Shown here one piece after another: positions 34,551 to 42,511 of a stretch of DNA of 45,901 nucleotides (positions are counted from its first letter, which is position 1; the number at the start of each line of letters is the position of its first letter). Under the pieces are notes generated by a model that was not told the origin of the DNA, ran no database searches, and worked only from the letters and a program-made list of their open reading frames with translations. This DNA comes from Nitrospira sp. (GTDB lineage: Bacteria; Nitrospirota; Nitrospiria; Nitrospirales; Nitrospiraceae). A program made the translations under genes and the position numbers. The stretch spans positions 1-45,901 of the forward strand of contig JAHFEW010000029.1 in NCBI GenBank assembly GCA_023248215.1, in the 5' to 3' direction.

Positions 34551-36227
34551 GTGAACCAGAACGCAACTGAATCGACCCTTTCAACCCCTTCCGCCTGGAC
34601 CATCCTCGCACGCCTGAATCTCCTGGTCGGGCTCGAACACCGCATTCTCGCCATCATCGCCTCCTATGCGGTGGTGATCGGCCTCTTTGCGTTGATCGTC
34701 CCGCTGACCGTGCAGGAGCTCGTCAACACCTTCGCCTTCGCGATCCAACCGATCATGATCGTGACGCTTGTGGCGACCATGCTCGGGGCACTGCTTTTCG
34801 TGGGCGCCTTCCGTGTCCTCCAGGCACGTGCCGTGGAAATCTTAGTCCAGCGTCTTTATACACGCCTGGCTGTCGCCTTTACCGAAGCCCTGCCTCGATT
34901 CCGAGAAAACGTCTTTCTTCCTCAACATACCAACACCTTTATTGAAGCGGAGTTGCTGCCACGCGCCCTGGTCGCCATGCTCGTCGACATCGTCAACGTG
35001 TCGGTATCGGGCATGATCGGCATGACGATCCTGGTCATGTACCACCCCTATTTCCTCGGGTATAACACCTTGGTCATCACGAGTTTCGCCTTCCTGCTGT
35101 CATTTTTCGGTCGAGGAGCGCTCCGCATCACGCAACGCGTGTCCCAGTTGCACTACAAGACCTTTCACTGGCTGCAAGACATCGGCATCAACCGGCTGCA
35201 TTTCAAATCCACCGACAGTCTGCCGCTGCTGCTCAAGAAAACCGATGCCCTCGTCCAGGCCTATGTCATGGCGCGCAAAACCCGTTCCGATATTCTGAGC
35301 GGCGCGCAATACAAGAGCTCGGTCATTTTTCAAGCCTTCGCACACAGTGGCATGATCGGCCTGGGCGGCTGGTTGTTGTCGGTCGGCGATATCACCCTCG
35401 GACAGTTCGTCGCCGCGGAAGTGATTGTGGGGACCCTGCTTCTCAACCTCGATACCGTGGCCCGCCGCATGTATGCCGCAATCTATGTCGTCACATCGCT
35501 CGACGAATTGTCGAAGCTATTCGAGCTGCCGAAGGAAGATGTATCCAGTCCCCTCGCCGCCTCCCTCCCCGATCCCTCGCTGCATGGAGTGCGACTGACC
35601 TGCAAGGATGTCTCGTTCGCCGCGCCGGACGGACCGCTCCTCTTCGAACATTTCAACCTGGAAGTCATGCCGGGCGAGAAGATCAGCGTCCTCTCGGAAA
35701 CCAGCACGGACAAGACGGCTCTTACACTCATCTTGGCCGGACTGTACCCTCCGACCGGCGGCGTGATCCGGTACAACGACGTCGACCTTCGGGACGTCTC
35801 TCTGACTTATGTGAACCGATGCCGGGGATTGATGCTGGATTCACATCCCACCCTGTTCGATGGGACCCTGGAAGAGAACATCACGCTGCAGCGCCCCTCG
35901 ATTGGATTCGACGACCTCAGCTGGGCGATCCGATTCGTGGAATTGGAAGAGGAGATTGACGCACTTCCCCAAGGCTTGGAAGCCCCCGTGTACGGGAACG
36001 GCGCCAACTTTACCCGAAGCCAAATCCTGCGCTTGCTCCTGGCTCGGATGATCGTCACCCGGCCGCAATTGCTCGTCTTTAACGGCAGCCTTCACAATAT
36101 CGAGCCGGCACTCCGGCTGACCTTGCTGCGCCGCCTCTGTTCCAAAGAGGAAGCCTGGTCGGTGATTTTCGTCTCCAATGACCCAGAGATCGCACAGCTG
36201 GTTGAACGGCGCGTCATACTCGGCTGA
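34551..36227 (+). CDS. ABC-exporter-like protein with degenerate ATPase domain (copy 2)
   Basis: 558 residues, a clear tandem paralogue of the preceding protein (shared PLTVQELVNTFAFA, LTCKDxxFA, RLCSKEExWSVIFVSNDP). Its ATP site is broken too, partly by different changes: Walker A reads LSETSTDKT (Lys388 and Thr kept), the signature is FTRSQ, Walker B is LLVFNGSL so even the Mg-binding Asp is Asn, the catalytic Glu is Gly, the Q-loop Gln and switch His are gone (Asn). The transmembrane part is well preserved. Starts at GTG 34551 with little SD. It may form a heterodimer with copy 1. Export energy source is unclear; a scaffold or regulatory role is possible. Confidence 0.85.
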   Translation: MNQNATESTLSTPSAWTILARLNLLVGLEHRILAIIASYAVVIGLFALIVPLTVQELVNTFAFAIQPIMIVTLVATMLGALLFVGAFRVLQARAVEILVQRLYTRLAVAFTEALPRFRENVFLPQHTNTFIEAELLPRALVAMLVDIVNVSVSGMIGMTILVMYHPYFLGYNTLVITSFAFLLSFFGRGALRITQRVSQLHYKTFHWLQDIGINRLHFKSTDSLPLLLKKTDALVQAYVMARKTRSDILSGAQYKSSVIFQAFAHSGMIGLGGWLLSVGDITLGQFVAAEVIVGTLLLNLDTVARRMYAAIYVVTSLDELSKLFELPKEDVSSPLAASLPDPSLHGVRLTCKDVSFAAPDGPLLFEHFNLEVMPGEKISVLSETSTDKTALTLILAGLYPPTGGVIRYNDVDLRDVSLTYVNRCRGLMLDSHPTLFDGTLEENITLQRPSIGFDDLSWAIRFVELEEEIDALPQGLEAPVYGNGANFTRSQILRLLLARMIVTRPQLLVFNGSLHNIEPALRLTLLRRLCSKEEAWSVIFVSNDPEIAQLVERRVILG

Positions 36228-36345
36228 TGCAGGGTCCCTGGCTCAAAACGACCCTCGACTTCTTTCTTCCAGCCCGATCTGCTAGACTGATTCCCGAAGA
36301 CTTTCGAGACTTGCGCTCCGGCTCCGGCCTGACGAAAGGGACCCC

Positions 36346-37128
36346 GTGTCACTGAGATCGCGCCTGAAGTTGTCCTTCCCGAGCACCAATCAATTGATCA
36401 TCAGCATCCTGATCGCAGGATTGGGATGGATCAGTGGCCAGGCCCTCAGCCAGATCGACCAGGATCTGCGCATCATGTATACCGAATATACTCTGGGTGC
36501 TGCCGACCTAGCCCACATCTCAGCTGACGTGATGCGCTATCGCAATACGATCATCCGGTCGTTGGAAGCGGAAAATCAAAAAACATTCGAACGGATTACC
36601 GAGTCCCTGCCGACACAACGGGCGCGGATTCAACATGCCGTGGATCGTTATGCCGCGGCCGGTCTGCGCGTGTCCAGGAGCGGCCGGAGCGAGGAGAAGG
36701 ATATCCAGGCGGTCCGCGACAGCCTCGACCAATATTTCTCTGTGGCGAGCAAAACAACCGATTTGCTCGCCCAAGAATGGAATGCGGGCTCCTCGGCTGA
36801 AGCCGCCGAATTGCGGCGAAAAGCCGAAATTCATGCCGCCGACAACGGGGGACCGAAAGTGATGCAGGTGAGTCTGGCGCTGGACCGACTGCTGGAAACC
36901 GTTGCAGAGGTCGCCAAGGACATGCGTGATGCAGGCACCAAAACGATTCGCACGACGAGTTATTGGATCGTCGGCGGCAGCTTCTTCATCGCTCTGTTGA
37001 ATCTGCTCCTGAGTCGTACGTCTCGATCGCAAGAGGCGTCGTCGGCAAGACCCGAAGAAACCACCCGGCCGGGATCACCCCTGCGCCTGCCGAATGACGG
37101 ACCGAATCCAGCGCTACGGACCGACTGA
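36346..37128 (+). CDS. Orphan four-helix-bundle (4HB_MCP-like) membrane sensor protein
   Basis: 260 residues: a cytoplasmic start, membrane helix (about 17-35), a roughly 165-residue mostly helical periplasmic region resembling the ligand-binding bundle of methyl-accepting chemotaxis proteins (RNTIIRSLEAENQKTFERITESLP, then LRRKAEIHAADNGGPKVMQVSLALDRLLETVAEVAKDM), second membrane helix (about 205-222) and a short Pro/Ser/Arg-rich tail. HAMP, methyl-accepting and kinase domains are all absent. GTG 36346 has GAAAGGGA upstream. It follows the ABC-like genes on the same strand by 118 bases and may be their sensor or accessory; inference from position. Confidence 0.6.
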   Translation: MSLRSRLKLSFPSTNQLIISILIAGLGWISGQALSQIDQDLRIMYTEYTLGAADLAHISADVMRYRNTIIRSLEAENQKTFERITESLPTQRARIQHAVDRYAAAGLRVSRSGRSEEKDIQAVRDSLDQYFSVASKTTDLLAQEWNAGSSAEAAELRRKAEIHAADNGGPKVMQVSLALDRLLETVAEVAKDMRDAGTKTIRTTSYWIVGGSFFIALLNLLLSRTSRSQEASSARPEETTRPGSPLRLPNDGPNPALRTD

Positions 37129-37144
37129 CTAAGCTACCTCCCTT

Positions 37145-37855
37145 TCACCTTGACGACTCAACCGTCCGGCCGAGCGCCTGGAAGAGTCGGCTACGTTCAT
37201 CCGGCGTCAAATCCCTCCACTGGCCGGCATGCAATCCCTCGATGGTGATGTGCATGATCCGCACGCGATGCAGCGAGACGACCCGGTAGCCGAGCGCCTG
37301 ACACATGCGCCGGATCTGACGATTGCGTCCCTCCGTGAGGATGATGCGAAAACGTCGCGGACCGAGTCGCGCCACGGTACAGGGTCGCGTACGGACACCC
37401 AGAATCACCACCCCCTCGGACAGACGCGCGAGAAACGCCTCGTCGAACTCCCGGTCCACCTCCACCCGATATTCCCGTTCATGCCCATGCTCGACCCGCA
37501 AGATTTCATTGACGATATCGCCGTCGTTCGTCAAAAGAATGAGTCCCGACGAATCTTTATCGAGCCGCCCGATTGGAAAAATCCTGGCGGCATGCCCGAT
37601 TTCAGCGATGATGTTCCGCCGCACATGCGATTCACTGGTCGTCGTCACCCCGACCGGCTTGTGGTACTTGATGTAGACGGACCGATTACCTCTCTGCAGC
37701 ACCACGCCGTCGCGCGCGACGAGGTCCTGCGTCGAGACTTGATCGCCGAGCTTGGCCACGCAGCCGTTGATCGTCACCCGGCCCTCAGCGATCAGCCGAT
37801 CGGCTTCTCTCCTTGAACAGAGACCTTGTTCGGTAAAGAATTTGTTGATGCGCAT
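37145..37855 (-). CDS. rluF: RluF/RluB-type 23S rRNA pseudouridine synthase
   Basis: 236 residues: N-terminal S4 RNA-binding domain (MRINKFFTEQGLCSRREADRLI) and the RsuA/RluB-family catalytic domain with the catalytic Asp in GRLDKDSSGLILLTNDGD, and EGRNRQIRRMCQALGY. The segment around the Asp resembles RluF more than RluB, so the target may be U2604, but subfamily is not certain. No SD is obvious before the ATG at 37855. Convergent with the sensor-like gene (16-base gap). Confidence 0.87.
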   Translation of the reverse strand: MRINKFFTEQGLCSRREADRLIAEGRVTINGCVAKLGDQVSTQDLVARDGVVLQRGNRSVYIKYHKPVGVTTTSESHVRRNIIAEIGHAARIFPIGRLDKDSSGLILLTNDGDIVNEILRVEHGHEREYRVEVDREFDEAFLARLSEGVVILGVRTRPCTVARLGPRRFRIILTEGRNRQIRRMCQALGYRVVSLHRVRIMHITIEGLHAGQWRDLTPDERSRLFQALGRTVESSR

Positions 37856-37941
37856 GGTCGTCGTGGGTGCGGAAGCGTCGAGCCTCTCACCTCATCGGAC
37901 AGGGCAAGAAGGCGAGGCCCGAGCAGCGGACAAATTGGACC

Positions 37942-37972
37942 AACGCTGGAGTGTGTTCAAGCATCCTGCTAG
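37942..37972. repeat. Partial copy of the element's right end
   Basis: This stretch has the same order of blocks as the right end at 38315-38344: AACGCTGGAG, then TTCAA, then CATCCTGCTAG. The rest of an element is not recognisable to its left, so it is an isolated or truncated end. Confidence 0.5.
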
Positions 37973-38090
37973 CCCGCATGGACACCGTCAAGATGGTGAG
38001 GCACCGTGTCTTTGTCTTTACGTGCGGAGCCGAGAAGAAGAGAACTGCTTCTTCAGGATGTTCAAAAATGGTCGGCCAGCGAGGTGCACG

Positions 38091-38150
38091 GCGCGATGAA
38101 TAAAGAGCGCCACGTCTGTGCACGCCGGCGAGACGGTGAGCCGGCAGTGT
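38091..38150. repeat. Internal 60-base unit, copy A
   Basis: Matches 38248-38307 at about 51 of 60 positions (hand count). Contains arms GCCGGC (38124-38129) and GCCGGC (38140-38145) around the ten-base loop GAGACGGTGA. Confidence 0.6.
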
Positions 38151-38247
38151 CCGGGAGGCGACGCGTACTCATTCTTACCCGCCCACCCCGAGCCTGCCGA
38201 GACAGGCTCTGTTCCCGTGGCCGTACGTTGAATCCCTGAGGTCCGCG

Positions 38248-38307
38248 ACGCGAAGAATAATGAGCGTCACGTTTGCGGACGCCGCCGAGACGGTGAGGCG
38301 GCAGTGT
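38248..38307. repeat. Internal 60-base unit, copy B
   Basis: Contains arms GCCGCC (38281-38286) and GGCGGC (38297-38302) around the same loop GAGACGGTGA as copy A. The two arm differences from copy A restore pairing (G-C becomes C-G), so the stem is kept. Confidence 0.6.
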
Positions 38308-38340
38308 TTTAGAACGCTGGAGACCTTTTTCAACATCCTG

Positions 38341-39273
38341 CTAGTGAACGCGTCGGCCGGCACGAATCCGCCCCAGCATACGATAGATCAGCCGGGCGAT
38401 GCTGAACTGGGGCGCGACGAACCCTTCGATGGGTGCAATCTCGCTGATGTCCATGCCCACGATTCCCGGACCGTTCGCCAGCGCGGTCACGAGGGCGAGG
38501 GTATCGTACCAACCCAAACCGCCCGGTTCCGGCGTTCCCAGCGCCGGCACGAGCGACGCATCGAGGCCATCACAATCAAACGTGAGATACACCGGCCCGG
38601 TGCAGGCCGCGAGGATGTCGGGAATCCACCGAGCGGCCCGTCCCTCGTAGGGGCCGGAAGGATCCAAGATCGAGGCCGCAAAAAACGTCTTGATCCGCGG
38701 GGTCTTTTCGATCAGCTCGATTTCTTCCGGACTGATCGAACGGACGCCGACTTGTACCAGCGACAGACCGTCTTGAACCACACGTGCCATCACACTGGCA
38801 TGGCTATAGGGATTGTTCTGGTAGGCCTGGCGGAGATCGCCATGGGCATCGATCTGCAGGACACACATCGTCGGATAGGTCCGCGCATGCGCACGGATCG
38901 CGCCCAACGCACCGGTATGCTCACCGGTCAGGGTGACGAGAAACTTTCCGCGGCCGACATGCGGCTGCACGAAGTCTTGAATGGCCTGCACGGCCGGCCC
39001 ATCGACCAGACCATTCAGGTTCAACGTCGCAGCGGTGGCCACCCCGCCCCACTCACGATAGGGCTCGTACCGCAGCGTCTCATCGTACAGCTCGACCTGC
39101 TGAGATGCTTCGATGATGGCGGAAGGACCTCGATCCGACCCGAGGATATAACTCGACGTATGCTCGTAGGGGGCGGGGAGTACGTAGACCCCGGCTTGAT
39201 CGGGATGACACCAGGGCTCGTCGATCCCGAGAAAGTTGTCGCTTTGCCCTAGCCACCCAGATGGGAGCGCCAT
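38341..39273 (-). CDS. speB: Agmatinase/arginase-family ureohydrolase
   Basis: 310 residues. Manganese-binding motifs of the ureohydrolase family are present: LTGEHTGALGA, QIDAHGDLR, SHASVM and TFDCDGLDAS, with the closing EIAPIEG. Upstream adjacency (13 bases) to an arginine decarboxylase gene suggests the substrate is agmatine, giving putrescine and urea. The open frame extends to 39348, but ATG 39273 avoids overlap with the decarboxylase gene and is preferred. The stop codon is supplied at the edge of the intergenic repeat element. Confidence 0.88.
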   Translation of the reverse strand: MALPSGWLGQSDNFLGIDEPWCHPDQAGVYVLPAPYEHTSSYILGSDRGPSAIIEASQQVELYDETLRYEPYREWGGVATAATLNLNGLVDGPAVQAIQDFVQPHVGRGKFLVTLTGEHTGALGAIRAHARTYPTMCVLQIDAHGDLRQAYQNNPYSHASVMARVVQDGLSLVQVGVRSISPEEIELIEKTPRIKTFFAASILDPSGPYEGRAARWIPDILAACTGPVYLTFDCDGLDASLVPALGTPEPGGLGWYDTLALVTALANGPGIVGMDISEIAPIEGFVAPQFSIARLIYRMLGRIRAGRRVH

Positions 39274-39286
39274 AGCCGCCCCGCCG

Positions 39287-39862
39287 TTAGGCCTGGTTCC
39301 GAAGGCTCTTGGGAATGTTTTCCGTGGGAATAAACACCGCAAGAGCAATGACGCAGGTCCACCGATGAGGCCGGCCGACCGCGGATTGCGTGATGTTCAG
39401 CGTCCGCACGATCTTCCCACCCATCTTGAACACCTGCTCGCGCTCTTTCCAGGCTACATCGGGATCGAATTCGATCCCTTGCGTGGTGGCCAGCATCTGA
39501 GCGGCCAGGTCCTCGGTGTATTCACCGGACTCCTCGTCTGTTTCTCCATAGGCATGGTGCTCGGAGAGATAGCCGTAGGTATCGCGGTCGGTTGGAATAG
39601 CCAAGCCGATCGACGCGGAGATCAACCGATTCCGTTCGTTAGTCTCCGACCTGGCCATGACGCAGAACGTGATTTCACCAGGATTCAGTAGTTTCTCACC
39701 GCGCTTGCGCGGAAGGATTTTACAATTGGGGGGGAGAATCGAGGATACGCTGACGAGGTTGCAGTACGCCACGCCAGCGCTACGCAAGGCCTGCTCGAAC
39801 GCGGCTAGCTTTTCCTTGTGTACCCCGACGCCCCTCGTCAAAAACATGTGTGTTGGTACCAT
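39287..39862 (-). CDS. pdaD: Pyruvoyl-dependent arginine decarboxylase
   Basis: 191 residues of the PvlArgDC family, which makes agmatine from arginine using a pyruvoyl group formed by self-cleavage. The cleavage site is visible as VSVSSILPP (between Ser40 and Ser41 in this numbering). The family is best known from Archaea and Chlamydia and is small (about 160-195), matching this length. ATG 39862 has GAGGGAG six bases upstream and is preferred to ATG 39880, which directly touches its purine stretch. A CACTC/GAGTG hairpin (39894-39909) lies just upstream. First step of the polyamine pathway in this cluster. Confidence 0.88.
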   Translation of the reverse strand: MVPTHMFLTRGVGVHKEKLAAFEQALRSAGVAYCNLVSVSSILPPNCKILPRKRGEKLLNPGEITFCVMARSETNERNRLISASIGLAIPTDRDTYGYLSEHHAYGETDEESGEYTEDLAAQMLATTQGIEFDPDVAWKEREQVFKMGGKIVRTLNITQSAVGRPHRWTCVIALAVFIPTENIPKSLRNQA

Positions 39863-40033
39863 GTACGTCTCCCTCTCCATCCCTCGTCGAAATCACTCCA
39901 ACATGAGTGTTCGAATGATTGTGACAGACCTTGCCTACGCGCTTCATCACGCGGCAATACGCGCGGAAGTTGTATCAAGTTTGCGGGGCATCCGCAATAC
40001 GGCGGCGCGGTTTTTTTGCGCTGCGTCCCGGCT

Positions 40034-41467
40034 TTATTCGGATCGGCGGAGGTTCATGACCAGCAGCTTGGGCTCCGTCATGTCCTCGATGGCGTAGCGA
40101 ACACCTTCACGACCGATCCCGGAATCCTTCACGCCTCCATACGGCATGTGGTCCGCGCGAAAAGTGGGAATCTCGTTCGCCAAGACTGCGCCGACCTCCA
40201 GCTGCTCGAATGCATGAAAAATGCGCCCTATGTTGTGAGTGAAGATTCCGGCTTGCAGACCGTATGCGGACTCATTCACGGCCTTCAGCACTTGCTCGAA
40301 CTCGCGATACGGAGTGATCGTCACCAGCGGACCAAAGACTTCCTGGCAGGACACCTTCATCGTGGCGGTCACCTGGGACAACACCGTCGGCCGCACGACC
40401 GATCCCAGCCGCGTCCCCCCTGACAGTACCCGAGCCCCTTGCGCCACGGCATCCCCGATCCAGCTTTCAACTCGCTGAGCCGCTCCCGGGTCGATCAGTG
40501 GACCGACCACCGTGCGCTCGTCGCTCGGATCCCCAGTCTCCAACTGTTGCACCCGAGCCACCAGATTCTCGGTGAAAGTTGCTGCGACCGACTCATGCAC
40601 AAAGATCCGCTGCACCGAAATGCAGGTCTGACCCGCATAGCTGAACCCGCCGGTGACGCAGCGCTGCGCCACATAATCCAGATCGGCGTCCGGCTCGACG
40701 ATCACGGCAGCATTGCCGCCCAACTCCAATACGACCTTTTTCTTTCCGCATTTGGCCTTCAACATCCAGCCCACGGGGGCACTCCCTGTAAAGCTGAGCA
40801 GCTTGAACCGGGGATCGACGACCAGTTGTTCGGCCACCGTGTTGTTGCAGGGCACCACATTGAGAGCACCCGGCGGAACTCCGGCCTCCAGGAGCAGCTC
40901 ACCGAGCAAGAGCGCCGTCAAGGGAGTCTGTGGAGCCGGCTTGATTAAGATCGAGTTGCCCGCCGCCAAGGCCGGCGCCACCTTGTGGACGACGAGATTG
41001 AGCGGGAAGTTGAAGGGGGTGATGCCGAGGATCGGCCCGATGGGAAACCGCCGCGTCACTCCCCAGTGCGACTCCATACCGGGCGACCAGTCCAGCGGCA
41101 GCACCTCACCACCGATTCGTTTCGCTTCTTCCGCCGCAATCGAAAAGGTCTGAATGGCGCGGCCCACTTCCCGGCGCGCATCGGTCAGTGGTTTGCCGGC
41201 CTCGGCGGTCATCGTGCGCGCAAACTCCTCCTGCCGTGCCTGAAGCGCGTGGGCCGCCTTCTGGAGAAGGGTGGATCGCGCATAACTCGACAGTCTGCGC
41301 ATCGCCGCAGCTGCTTCGACGGCAGACTGCACGGCCGTCGCCGCCTCCGGCGGACCGGCCTGACAGACATGGGCAATCGTCTCGCCTGTATAGGGATTTC
41401 GTACGGGAGCAGCTGCCGTGGTGTGTGACCAGCGGCCGCCGATCAGAAATGGACGTCCATCTTCCAA
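40034..41467 (-). CDS. NAD(P)-dependent aldehyde dehydrogenase
   Basis: About 477 residues of the ALDH superfamily. Cofactor-binding PFNFPLNLVVHKVAPALAAGNSILIKPAP, the FTGSAPVG turn, catalytic Glu in LELGGNAAVIV and catalytic Cys in SYAGQTCISVQRI are all present; EVFGPLVTI and MPYGGVKDSGIGREG close the domain. Closest by pattern to lactaldehyde/glyceraldehyde-type and semialdehyde enzymes. The frame opens at GTG 41557, which would overlap the next gene by 62 bases and has no SD; TTG 41467 has GGAG eight bases upstream and gives a normal N-terminus (EDGRPFLIGGRW). Being inside a polyamine cluster it might oxidise an amino-aldehyde; speculative. Confidence 0.85.
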   Translation of the reverse strand: MEDGRPFLIGGRWSHTTAAAPVRNPYTGETIAHVCQAGPPEAATAVQSAVEAAAAMRRLSSYARSTLLQKAAHALQARQEEFARTMTAEAGKPLTDARREVGRAIQTFSIAAEEAKRIGGEVLPLDWSPGMESHWGVTRRFPIGPILGITPFNFPLNLVVHKVAPALAAGNSILIKPAPQTPLTALLLGELLLEAGVPPGALNVVPCNNTVAEQLVVDPRFKLLSFTGSAPVGWMLKAKCGKKKVVLELGGNAAVIVEPDADLDYVAQRCVTGGFSYAGQTCISVQRIFVHESVAATFTENLVARVQQLETGDPSDERTVVGPLIDPGAAQRVESWIGDAVAQGARVLSGGTRLGSVVRPTVLSQVTATMKVSCQEVFGPLVTITPYREFEQVLKAVNESAYGLQAGIFTHNIGRIFHAFEQLEVGAVLANEIPTFRADHMPYGGVKDSGIGREGVRYAIEDMTEPKLLVMNLRRSE

Positions 41468-41495
41468 CGGACCAACTCCAGGGGAGGGAGAATCG

Positions 41496-41774
41496 CTATT
41501 GTACTGATTCCATGGGAGGCGAGGCCGAGGCAGCGGCGCGAACCGCCTCCTCACCACGCTGAGCCGCCACAGCCTTGGCGATCAGCTCCTCGGTTCCCCA
41601 ATCCTGAACCGCAGCCAAGCTGAACGCTTCATACGTCGAGACCCCGTGGCACGTCGGACAATCAGGCATGGGAACCTTCTGGCAAAACGCCTCATTCAAA
41701 CAGGACATGCATACCCACAGATCGGGCTCCCCTGCCTTCGCAGGCACAGACCAAAAGGCTTGTTTCAACCCCAT
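41496..41774 (-). CDS. Small zinc-ribbon-like protein
   Basis: 92 residues with two CxxC pairs, CMSC (about 22-25) and CPTC (about 39-42), 13 residues apart, the layout of a zinc ribbon or rubredoxin-like knuckle; an extra Cys lies at about 31. The rest is an Ala/Glu-rich helix. The ATG has GAGGAAA about nine bases upstream. Same strand and close to its neighbours, so co-transcribed. No family assigned; a redox or metal-binding role next to the DsbA-like gene is conjecture. Confidence 0.65.
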   Translation of the reverse strand: MGLKQAFWSVPAKAGEPDLWVCMSCLNEAFCQKVPMPDCPTCHGVSTYEAFSLAAVQDWGTEELIAKAVAAQRGEEAVRAAASASPPMESVQ

Positions 41775-41857
41775 AGTGCGGTTTCCTCTTTTCCTGGCTA
41801 AACGATGATTCTAGTCACGATCCTTGACACGCTGAACTTCCTCTTCGTGAGACGCCC

Positions 41858-42511
41858 TTATTTTTGCTTCAACCCCGGCGGCGAGAGCAGCTTCTCGATT
41901 TCTTCCTCAAAGGCCTCGAACGGGAAGGCGCCGGGAATCGCAATAGCCGGATCTTTGGTGGTCGGCTGCTGCGTCGTGCGCATCAGAACGAAGCCGGGCG
42001 TCCCGCGGAATCCCCATGAGTTCGCTTCCTGCCGGTCTTGAAAAATGGCCTGCACATGCGGAGCATCGCGCAAACATTGCCGGAACTGGGACTGATTGAG
42101 ACCGATCGCCTTGGCATGCTGAGAATAGCTGTCCACATCCAACCGTCCGTCGGCGGAAAACAAGCGGTCGTGCATCGGCCAGTAGGTCCCCTGGTCTCCG
42201 GCACAACGAGCCGCGAGAGCGGCCGTGAGCCCAGGCCCCTGATCGGCGCGAGGATAATCCTTGTAGAGAAACCGCACCTTGCCGGTGTCGACATAGCGTG
42301 CCTGAATCTTGGGCCATGTTTCTTTGAAAAACTTCAGGCAATAGCCGCAGGTGAAGTCTGAATACTCGATCATCGTCACAGGAGCATCCACATTGCCCCG
42401 CATTCGACTATCAACCACCGGCACACTCGCAGCGACCGCCGCACCGGCCACGAGCAGAACAAGGACGAACGGCGCACCTACCCTCAACAACCAGGCGTCC
42501 ACGGTGGTCAT
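41858..42511 (-). CDS. Exported DsbA-family thioredoxin-like protein
   Basis: 217 residues. A hydrophobic N-terminus (LRVGAPFVLVLLVAGAAVA) is a signal peptide or anchor; the thioredoxin fold follows, with the redox pair in DFTCGYCLKFF (CGYC) and the cis-proline in RGTPGFVLM. The pattern YSDFTCGYCLKF plus the long helical insertion matches the DsbA/BdbD-type family (thiol oxidase or disulfide isomerase in the periplasm). ATG 42511 overlaps the stop of the deoxyhypusine-synthase gene by four bases (ATGA), so it is translationally coupled; a longer open frame up to 42661 lies inside that gene. Confidence 0.88.
   Translation of the reverse strand: MTTVDAWLLRVGAPFVLVLLVAGAAVAASVPVVDSRMRGNVDAPVTMIEYSDFTCGYCLKFFKETWPKIQARYVDTGKVRFLYKDYPRADQGPGLTAALAARCAGDQGTYWPMHDRLFSADGRLDVDSYSQHAKAIGLNQSQFRQCLRDAPHVQAIFQDRQEANSWGFRGTPGFVLMRTTQQPTTKDPAIAIPGAFPFEAFEEEIEKLLSPPGLKQK

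Larger units (their letters stand above)
37856..38340. other. Repeat-bearing intergenic region between rluF and speB-like genes
   Basis: 485 bases without a credible gene. It contains a partial repeat end (37942-37972), a small hairpin (GAAGAAG at 38034-38040 with CTTCTTC at 38048-38054) and the inverted-repeat element at 38054-38340. Overlapping short frames here run through repeat sequence and are not called. Confidence 0.6.
38054..38340. repeat. 287-bp intergenic element with terminal inverted repeats
   Basis: The left end (38054-38080, starting CAGGATGTTCAAAAA) is the imperfect inverse of the right end (38316-38340, ending TTTTTCAACATCCTG). Inside are two directly repeated 60-base units and a CCGTACGTTGAA block. 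There is no coding sequence. The right end abuts the stop codon of the speB-like gene: the terminal CTAG contributes the TAG. It resembles a MITE-like or REP-type dispersed element; I recall similar blocks in Nitrospira intergenic regions. No target-site duplication could be assigned with confidence. Confidence 0.55.

Noticed and set aside
38260-39252. 330-codon plus-strand frame across the repeat and the speB-like gene
   Set aside because: Antisense to a ureohydrolase whose metal motifs are intact; the start lies inside the repeat element.
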